39,761 nt of DNA from an uncultured Prevotellaceae bacterium. GTDB lineage: Bacteria; Bacteroidota; Bacteroidia; Bacteroidales; Bacteroidaceae. Shown piece by piece: positions 33,757 to 39,761 of the stretch. Under the pieces are notes generated by a model. It saw only the letters and a program-made list of their open reading frames with translations. It made no database searches and was not told the origin of the DNA. Each line of letters opens with the position of its first letter. Position 1 is the first letter of the stretch. The position numbers were made by a program, and so were the translations under genes. The DNA lies in contig CAMJQA010000029.1 in NCBI GenBank assembly GCA_946407895.1, positions 1 through 39,761 of the forward strand, given 5' to 3'.

Positions 33757-35853
33757 ATGATTACATTTAACGAAATGGGCCTTTGCGACGAGCTGTTGCA
33801 GGCCATAACAGAACAGGGATACGAGCATCCCATGCCCGTGCAGGAACAGGTAATTCCCTACCTGCTCCAATACGATACGGGAGTTACCGGAAACGAAAGA
33901 ACTGAGGCAGATGCACTGTCCCCCGCACAGAAAACAGGCGACCTGGTGGCACTGGCACAGACCGGGACCGGCAAGACGGCAGCATACGGACTGCCCATCC
34001 TGCAAATCATCTATCACGGAGAAAATGCTGTTGCCCAAGACAAGAGCAGGACAAGGGCGCTCATCCTGTCGCCCACCCGCGAACTGTGCCTTCAGATAGC
34101 CGACGACCTGAGAGGTTTTGCCAAGCACATGCCATCGATAGAGGTGCTGGCTGTCTATGGCGGTGCCAACATAGAGCCGCAGATAAGGGCTCTCAGGCAC
34201 GGGGTGGACATCGTAGTGGCAACCCCGGGCCGCCTCATAGACCTGATGAAGCGCGGCGCAGCAGACCTCTCGGCGGTGAGCCTGTTGGTTCTCGATGAGG
34301 CCGACGAGATGCTGTCGATGGGCTTCCAGGAGGACATAGACACGATTCTGGAGGGGGTGCCCGAAGCACACCAGACACTGCTCTTCAGTGCCACGATGAG
34401 CCGCGAGATAGAACGCATAGCCCAGAACTACCTGCACGAGGCACGGCAGATTCAGGTGGGCAGCCGCAATGAAGGGGCAGAGAACGTGAACCATATCTAC
34501 TATATGGTACACGCTAAGGACAAGTACCTGGCACTGAAGCGTATAGTGGACTATTATCCTCGTATATACGCCATAATCTTCTGCCGCACGAAGGTGGAAA
34601 CGCAGGAAGTGGCCGACAACCTGATCCGAGACGGCTACAACGCCGATGCCCTGCACGGAGACTTGAGTCAGCAGCAGCGCGACCTGACGATGCAGAAATT
34701 CCGCCAGCACAGGACGCAGCTGCTGGTGGCTACCGATGTGGCAGCTCGCGGACTGGACGTTGATGACCTGTCGCACGTCATTAACTATGGTATGCCCGAC
34801 GATGTGGAAAACTATACCCACCGCAGTGGCCGTACAGGACGTGCAGGCAAGAAGGGAACCAGCATCAGCATTGTCCATATAAAGGAAAAAAGCAAGATAC
34901 GGCAGGTGGAGAAGGCCATACAGAAGGAGTTCATACTGGGGACACTGCCCGAACCGAAGGATATCTGCTCGAAACAACTCTATCATGTCATAGACGACAT
35001 AGAGCGTGTGGAGGTGGACGAAGAGGAGATAGCCCCCTTTATGGACGACGTACGGAAACGGTGGGAATGGCTCGACAAGGAAGACCTCATCAAGCGCGTG
35101 CTGAGTCGCGAGTTCAGCCGTTTCCTGCGTTACTACGCCAATGCGCCGGAGATAGAAGACGTTAGGACCAGTGCCGGCCGCAAGGAAGACGACAAAAAGT
35201 CTTCGCGCAGCAAACGAGGCAAGGGGGACCATACCGCCGAAGAGGGATATGCCCGCCTGTTCCTGAACGTAGGCAAGCTGGATGGCATGTTTGCCCGCGA
35301 GATAATAGGCCTCATCAACAGTCATGTGAAAGGCGACAAGGTAGAGATAGGACGCATCGACCTGATGAAGAGCTTCTCTTTCGTAGAAGTCATAGAGGCA
35401 GATGCCGACCGCGTCATAAAGGGCCTGAAACATGGGGTGATGGTGAAGGGCCGGCCCGTAGTGGTGGACCGAACGACCGATGAGGAGAACAAGAAGAGCA
35501 CCACTGCAAAGGGACCAAAGGAAAGGAAGGGGCACAAGGCCGGAGGAAACGCGCCACAAGCGAAGAAGAAGGCCGGCAACAACCCCTGGAAGAAGGGCGA
35601 TGCGGGCCAGGCGCCAAAGGCGCAGAAGAAGCAGAAACCATCACGCGAAGAGCGCGGCTATACGGCCCCCCGCGGACGGAAGTTCAGCAAGGAAGACTGG
35701 ATGAAGTTCTTCGACAAGCGAAGCGTAGGCCAAAGGCCGTCCGATTACCTGCATCCCGAGCAGAAGGAGCCCCGGGGGAAAGACGGACTGGTGGGCGAGG
35801 AACCCGACTTCAGCGAAGAAGGATGGGCCAGAAGAAAACCTAAAAAAGAATAA
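33757..35853 (+). CDS. DEAD-box ATP-dependent RNA helicase with DbpA-type RNA-binding domain
   Basis: 698 residues. The ATG at 33757 keeps the conserved phenylalanine upstream of the Q motif (FNEMGL). Motifs in order: Q motif (PMPVQEQ), motif I AQTGTGKT at 67-74, PTREL, TPGR, DEAD at 180-183, SAT at 211-213, FCRTK, ATDVAARG and HRSGRTGRAG. An insertion of about 25 residues (39-61) separates the Q motif from motif I. A DbpA/CsdA-like RNA-binding domain follows at about 498-572 (ARLFLNVGKLDG to PVVVDRT), then a long Lys/Arg-rich tail. Tail residues 650-665 (FFDKRSVGQRPSDYL) are encoded by the sequence shared with the palindrome at 2726. Likely roles are ribosome assembly and unwinding structured RNA. 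The S46 peptidase gene starts 3 bases after the stop. Confidence 0.93.
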   Translation: MITFNEMGLCDELLQAITEQGYEHPMPVQEQVIPYLLQYDTGVTGNERTEADALSPAQKTGDLVALAQTGTGKTAAYGLPILQIIYHGENAVAQDKSRTRALILSPTRELCLQIADDLRGFAKHMPSIEVLAVYGGANIEPQIRALRHGVDIVVATPGRLIDLMKRGAADLSAVSLLVLDEADEMLSMGFQEDIDTILEGVPEAHQTLLFSATMSREIERIAQNYLHEARQIQVGSRNEGAENVNHIYYMVHAKDKYLALKRIVDYYPRIYAIIFCRTKVETQEVADNLIRDGYNADALHGDLSQQQRDLTMQKFRQHRTQLLVATDVAARGLDVDDLSHVINYGMPDDVENYTHRSGRTGRAGKKGTSISIVHIKEKSKIRQVEKAIQKEFILGTLPEPKDICSKQLYHVIDDIERVEVDEEEIAPFMDDVRKRWEWLDKEDLIKRVLSREFSRFLRYYANAPEIEDVRTSAGRKEDDKKSSRSKRGKGDHTAEEGYARLFLNVGKLDGMFAREIIGLINSHVKGDKVEIGRIDLMKSFSFVEVIEADADRVIKGLKHGVMVKGRPVVVDRTTDEENKKSTTAKGPKERKGHKAGGNAPQAKKKAGNNPWKKGDAGQAPKAQKKQKPSREERGYTAPRGRKFSKEDWMKFFDKRSVGQRPSDYLHPEQKEPRGKDGLVGEEPDFSEEGWARRKPKKE
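35706..35750 (+). repeat. copy of the 2726 palindrome's left arm, inside the helicase gene
   Basis: 42 of 45 bases match 2726-2770 without a gap. It contains small hairpins of its own: CTTCG/CGAAG around ACAAG, and GGCC/GGCC around AAA. It lacks the complementary right arm. Confidence 0.85.
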
Positions 35854-35856
35854 GCT

Positions 35857-38013
35857 ATGCAAAATATGAAAGTAAAAATGATGACGGCCGCGCTGCTGCT
35901 AAGCATCGGCGGGCAGATGTATGCCGACGAAGGCATGTGGATGCTGAACAAGATTGACCAGAAAACAGCCGAGGCAATGAAGGACCTGGGGCTGGAACTG
36001 ACACCAAGGGAACTGTACAATCCCGATGGCGTGAGCCTGAAAGATGCCGTAGTGGATTTCGGCGACTTCTGCTCGGGTGTGGTGGTTAGCCCTAACGGCC
36101 TGGTCTTTACAAACCACCATTGCGGCTATGGAGCCATTCAGAAGCTCTCGACCCCCGAAGACGACATCCTGAAGAATGGGTTCGTTGCTCGTAACTATGA
36201 AGAGGAACGACCCGTGGAAGGACTCTTTGTGCGTTTCCTGCAGCGTACCGAGGAGTGTTCCTCGCGTGTGATGAAAGCATTGGGCGAAGTCTATCGTACC
36301 CATCCGCAGACACCGACTGCCGTGCTGGACAGGCAATACACGGACAGCATTTGCCGAGTGGTAGAGAACGAATACAGCAAGGCCAACCCAGGTATGGACT
36401 GCCAGGTGAAGAGCTACTACGGCGGCAACGCCTTCTATGTATCTATATATAAGGTGTATCGCGATGTGCGCCTGGTCTTTACGGCCACTGAGACACTGGG
36501 CAAGTTCGGAGGCGACACGGACAACTGGATGTGGCCCCGCCAGACGTGCGACTTCAGTGTGTTCCGCATCTATACAGATCAGAATGGCGAACCGGCAGAA
36601 TACAGTAAGGAGAACGTCCCCCTGAAGCCCAAGCGCTATGCCCAGGTGAGCATAGACGGCTATCAGCCCGGCGACTACTGCATGACGATAGGCTATCCCG
36701 GCAGTACCAGCCGATACATGAGTTCGTGGGGCATTCGCGAGCGGGTAGAGGATCGCAACGTCTCTACCATACAGGTACGCGGCAAGAAGCAGGAGGTATG
36801 GAAGCGCTGGATGGACAAAGACCGCGCCATAGCACTGAAGTATGCCAGCAAATGGGCCGGCAGCAGCAACTACTGGAAAAACTCCATAGGCATGAACAAG
36901 GCAATTGCCGACCTGAATGTCATAGGACAGAAAAAGAAACTGGAAGACCAGATTCGTCGGTGGTACGGAAATCGCGAGGACCTGCAGCGACGCTTCGGCA
37001 ATGTATTCGGCGAACTGGAGAAGGCGTATGCCGGCTGCCAGGAGGATGTTCATGCAAACGGGTTCTTCAACGAGACCTTTATGCGCGGCATAGAAATATA
37101 TCGAGTAGCCAGTATGCTGAACCGCACGCCGCAGGACATCGGAGAGGAACAACAGAAATCCACCAGGGAGAGTCTGGAAGCTTTCTTCAAGGATTATGAT
37201 GCGCGTCTGGACGAAGAGACAATGGGCGTCCTGCTGCAGAACTATCGCGAGCAGGTGAAGAACAAACGCTTCTGGCCCGAGTGCTACAAGACTATCGACG
37301 AACAGTTTGGCGGAGACTGTGCAGCCTATGCCCACGACCTGTTCAGCCGTACTATCTGCAAGGATGCCACCTGCCTGGACAAATTGCTGGCCGACAGCAC
37401 ACTGCGCGAGAAAGACCCGGCTCTGGTATATGCCCAGGGTATTCCGGACATGGCGCAGTCTATAGGAGGCGGTATGCGCAAGCAGAGCCAGACCATACGA
37501 TATAATGAGCGTATGCTGACACAGGCCCTTATGGAGATGGACCAGGAAACGCCGCACTATAGCGATGCCAATTTCTCCATGCGCCTCTCGTACGGATTCA
37601 TCCAGGACTATACAGCGCAAGGCAAGCATTTCGAATACTATACGGATGCCCAGAGCCTTCTGGACAAGGCGGCCAAGCAGAGCGAAATAGAGGACTATAA
37701 ACTGGAACCCGATATCGTGAAGCTGATGGAACAAAGCAACTGGGGACGTTATGCCGACCGCCGCACGAAGGATATGCATCTATGCTTCATCTCAAACAAC
37801 GACATAACGGGCGGAAACAGCGGCAGCCCTATGTTCAACGGCAAGGGAGAGCTTATAGGTCTGGCCTTCGACGGCAACTGGGAAGCTATGTCGGGCGACA
37901 TAAGTTTCGACCGTGACCTGCAGCGCTGCATAGGCGTGGATATCCGCTTCGTGCTTTTCCTTATAGACAAGTGGGGGCATGCAGACCACCTTATCCGCGA
38001 ACTGGGAATATAA
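35857..38013 (+). CDS. S46 family dipeptidyl-peptidase, DPP7-like
   Basis: 718 residues with a signal peptide ending at about residue 23 (QMYADEG). It is a chymotrypsin-fold serine exopeptidase with the S46 signature: TNHHCGY (catalytic His at 87/88), the Asp-bearing segment GGDTDNWMWPR and Ser655 in GGNSGSP. Position 673, which in Porphyromonas gingivalis distinguishes DPP7 (Gly, hydrophobic P1) from DPP11 (Arg, acidic P1), is Gly here (FDGNWEAM), so hydrophobic P1 specificity is expected. It acts in the periplasm, releasing dipeptides from oligopeptides taken in by asaccharolytic or mixed-diet Bacteroidetes. It is translated 3 bases after the helicase stop, so it is probably cotranscribed; no functional link is obvious. 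Confidence 0.93.
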   Translation: MQNMKVKMMTAALLLSIGGQMYADEGMWMLNKIDQKTAEAMKDLGLELTPRELYNPDGVSLKDAVVDFGDFCSGVVVSPNGLVFTNHHCGYGAIQKLSTPEDDILKNGFVARNYEEERPVEGLFVRFLQRTEECSSRVMKALGEVYRTHPQTPTAVLDRQYTDSICRVVENEYSKANPGMDCQVKSYYGGNAFYVSIYKVYRDVRLVFTATETLGKFGGDTDNWMWPRQTCDFSVFRIYTDQNGEPAEYSKENVPLKPKRYAQVSIDGYQPGDYCMTIGYPGSTSRYMSSWGIRERVEDRNVSTIQVRGKKQEVWKRWMDKDRAIALKYASKWAGSSNYWKNSIGMNKAIADLNVIGQKKKLEDQIRRWYGNREDLQRRFGNVFGELEKAYAGCQEDVHANGFFNETFMRGIEIYRVASMLNRTPQDIGEEQQKSTRESLEAFFKDYDARLDEETMGVLLQNYREQVKNKRFWPECYKTIDEQFGGDCAAYAHDLFSRTICKDATCLDKLLADSTLREKDPALVYAQGIPDMAQSIGGGMRKQSQTIRYNERMLTQALMEMDQETPHYSDANFSMRLSYGFIQDYTAQGKHFEYYTDAQSLLDKAAKQSEIEDYKLEPDIVKLMEQSNWGRYADRRTKDMHLCFISNNDITGGNSGSPMFNGKGELIGLAFDGNWEAMSGDISFDRDLQRCIGVDIRFVLFLIDKWGHADHLIRELGI

Positions 38014-38032
38014 GTGCCCTGCGGGCGGACAA

Positions 38033-38166
38033 AACTTTGAACTTTGACCTTCGGTCGAGCCTGCTCTCGCTCGGTATAGCTGAAACGAGTTTCGCTCTAC
38101 TCTCGCTTAATCGCAGCCTTGAACTTTAAACTTTAAACTTTGAACCTTTTGAACCTTTTGAACCCC
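38033..38166 (+). repeat. AACTTTR-type arrays flanking an intergenic spacer before the receptor gene
   Basis: A short array (38033-38050) and a longer one (38117-38166: AACTTTA, AACTTTG, then AACCTTTTG twice) flank a 66-base spacer with TCTCGCT words and a GAAAC-GA-GTTTC palindrome. The longer array ends two bases before the ATG at 38169. Confidence 0.75.
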
Positions 38167-38168
38167 AC

Positions 38169-39761
38169 ATGAACCGGCGACTTCTTACCCTGGCTGTCCT
38201 GATGATGACAGCAACTATCCTGACGGCAACAGCAAAAGGCAATGCCCGCATAAAAGGCATAGTGACCGATGGAGCCAACGGGCAACCCATGGAATGGGCT
38301 ACCGTATTAGTGACAAACCTTAGTGACCGTGTGATAGGGAAAAGCGATGTCAGCGACGGACGGTTCCAGGTAGAGAACTTGTCTGCCGGCGAAGTTTTGG
38401 TGCTGGTACGTCTGATGGGCTACGAAACCTACATCAGCGAGAAACTCACCCTGCGAAACGGGCAGACCTTGGACGTAGGCACTATCGAGTTACGTCCGCT
38501 TAGCAGGGGGTTGCAGGAAGTTACTGTACAAGGCGAGCGCAACCAGATCGTCTATAAGCTGGACCGCCAAAGCATCAGTGCCTCCTCCAGCGTGACAGCT
38601 TCCAGCGGAACGGCTGTAGATGTCCTGTCCGGTACGCCCAGTGTGATGGTGGATGCAGATGGGAACCTCACCTTCCGCGGAAGTTCCAACTTCCTGGTCT
38701 ATGTGGATGGAAAGCCAAGCCCTCTGGATGGAACTGCGGCGCTGAAACAGATTCCTGCCGGGAACATCGAAGATGTGGAAATCATTACCACCCCCTCGGC
38801 ACGCTATAAAACAGAGGGGGGAGTGGGCATCATCAACATAACGACTCGCCGAAGCCAGTATGCGGGATGGAGCGGACTGGTGAATGCTTCGGCAGGGACA
38901 CTGGGCACATGGAGCGGGGATGCCGTACTGAACTACCGGGCAGGGCGGCACAACGTTTATGTGGGCGGTACGATGCAGAACATAAAGGGAAAGAGTGACT
39001 TCAGGCAGGAAAAGACGACCCTGGTAGATAATGTAGAGACGCGTTCGCTCTCGGACGGAAAACGATGGAGTAGGAACGGTACCTATACCGCCCGTACGGG
39101 TTGGCAATATGCCGATGAGCGCCACCATAATCTCTCGCTGGACATGCTCTGTGGTACGACCAGTAATTGGCGGGGCGGAGATATGGATTACCAGGAGACG
39201 AAGGACAATGGGCTGTTCTCGCTGGTCTCTAACTATGACTCGCACGACCGGTATAACCTGCGCAAGAATCTCTTTCAGACCTCGTTCGACTATATCTGGA
39301 CGCTGAGCAAGCACCACCAGCTGGCTCTGAACAACCGTTTCCGCTATGACTGGTACAGCATAGAATATACCGAGAGTAATATGTTTACGCCCCAGGGTGC
39401 CCGCTACGAAGGGACTCGCGGTTATGAAGAGGAGCATCACTGGGACTGCGATGCGAACCTGGCCTATCGCTTCCTGTACAGCAAGACGGGGCGACTGGAG
39501 GCCGGATACCAATATACTACCTATAGTGAACACGGCGGGTACAAGATAAAGTACTGGAACCGCCCAGCCCAGGATTTCCAGTGGCAGGACGACCTGGCTA
39601 CACCGTTCTACTATCGCCGCCAGGTGCATTCGCCCTACCTGATGCTTAACGACCACCTAGGACCTGTATCGTTCGATGCCGGCCTGCGTGCCGACCGTGT
39701 TTTGGATGAACTGGAAATAGAAATTGTCGGTGCCGACCGCGACATCAAGCGGTTCGACCTC
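38169..39761 (+). CDS. outer-membrane beta-barrel receptor (CarboxypepD_reg plus TonB-type plug), truncated by the window edge
   Basis: 531 residues are visible and the frame is open to the right edge. A signal peptide (MNRRLLTLAVLMMTATIL to ATA) is followed by a carboxypeptidase-regulatory-like beta-sandwich (about 26-112: ARIKGIVTDGANGQPMEWATV to VGTIEL). A plug-like domain follows (about 118-225), including VDVLSGTPSVMVDADG, FLVYVDGKPSPLDG and IEDVEIITTPSARYKTEG. Then comes a beta-barrel with alternating aromatic strands. This matches the Bacteroidetes outer membrane beta-barrel family (OMP_b-brl_3) related to TonB-dependent receptors; the ligand is unknown. No TonB box can be pinpointed. 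No TAnnTTTG was found in the spacer, so it may share the helicase-S46 transcript. Confidence 0.88.
   Translation, partial: MNRRLLTLAVLMMTATILTATAKGNARIKGIVTDGANGQPMEWATVLVTNLSDRVIGKSDVSDGRFQVENLSAGEVLVLVRLMGYETYISEKLTLRNGQTLDVGTIELRPLSRGLQEVTVQGERNQIVYKLDRQSISASSSVTASSGTAVDVLSGTPSVMVDADGNLTFRGSSNFLVYVDGKPSPLDGTAALKQIPAGNIEDVEIITTPSARYKTEGGVGIINITTRRSQYAGWSGLVNASAGTLGTWSGDAVLNYRAGRHNVYVGGTMQNIKGKSDFRQEKTTLVDNVETRSLSDGKRWSRNGTYTARTGWQYADERHHNLSLDMLCGTTSNWRGGDMDYQETKDNGLFSLVSNYDSHDRYNLRKNLFQTSFDYIWTLSKHHQLALNNRFRYDWYSIEYTESNMFTPQGARYEGTRGYEEEHHWDCDANLAYRFLYSKTGRLEAGYQYTTYSEHGGYKIKYWNRPAQDFQWQDDLATPFYYRRQVHSPYLMLNDHLGPVSFDAGLRADRVLDELEIEIVGADRDIKRFDL

Noticed and set aside
33739..35559. Long minus-strand open frame opposite the helicase, and the similar one opposite the S46 peptidase (35899-37779)
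   Set aside because: Both are shadows of genes with intact motifs on the plus strand; their translations show no domain or start context.
38490..39656. Minus-strand open frame of 388 codons at the right end
   Set aside because: The plus strand here encodes a recognisable receptor with signal peptide and plug motifs.

Overview
The window looks like a chromosomal segment of a gut-type Bacteroidales bacterium (Bacteroides/Prevotella group). The evidence is a set of TAnnTTTG -7 promoter elements (several with TTG or TTTG about 20 bases upstream), little Shine-Dalgarno signal, BACON and fasciclin lipoproteins, DUF4251, an S46 dipeptidyl-peptidase, GH127, an Fkp-type bifunctional fucose enzyme, a CarboxypepD_reg/TonB-type receptor and sorting-like C-terminal tails. 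No rRNA, tRNA, CRISPR array, transposase or integrase gene was found.

Layout. 1-1659 (minus): a Tat-type Gfo/Idh/MocA oxidoreductase (cut by the window edge) behind a secreted sugar isomerase/epimerase-like TIM barrel. 2017-2718 (plus): a secreted SGNH/GDSL hydrolase, followed by a strong intergenic palindrome. 2865-10199: a nucleotide-sugar block. The minus-strand genes manC-gmd-fcl-fkp give both de novo (mannose-1-P to GDP-mannose to GDP-fucose) and salvage (L-fucose to GDP-fucose) routes, and a second manC converges on fkp. 10387-15482: a DUF4251 lipoprotein, then a fasciclin lipoprotein-GH127 pair. 16362-22501: a 1455-residue beta-helix (GLUG-like) surface protein, divergent from a membrane-anchored AraC-type regulator.

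22742-26643 is a conspicuously A+T-rich module on the minus strand: a BACON lipoprotein followed by a C10 (streptopain-like) protease. It is bracketed by a 38/39-base imperfect direct repeat and preceded by a long leader with nested inverted repeats that allow two competing folds. This is the most unusual part of the window. 27166-29633 carries two proteins I do not recognise, separated by a helically phased A+T-rich inverted repeat.

29794-39761: a Cthe_2159-like carbohydrate-binding surface protein divergent from an AraC regulator, a patatin-like lipase divergent from a DEAD-box RNA helicase, an S46 dipeptidyl-peptidase (DPP7-like) 3 bases behind the helicase, and the start of an outer-membrane receptor running off the right edge.

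Two repeat phenomena cross gene boundaries. A 45-base sequence is shared (42/45) between the palindrome at 2726 and the coding tail of the helicase at 35706. Arrays of AACTTTR-type units sit directly before the start codons of three unrelated genes in the same orientation relative to the gene.
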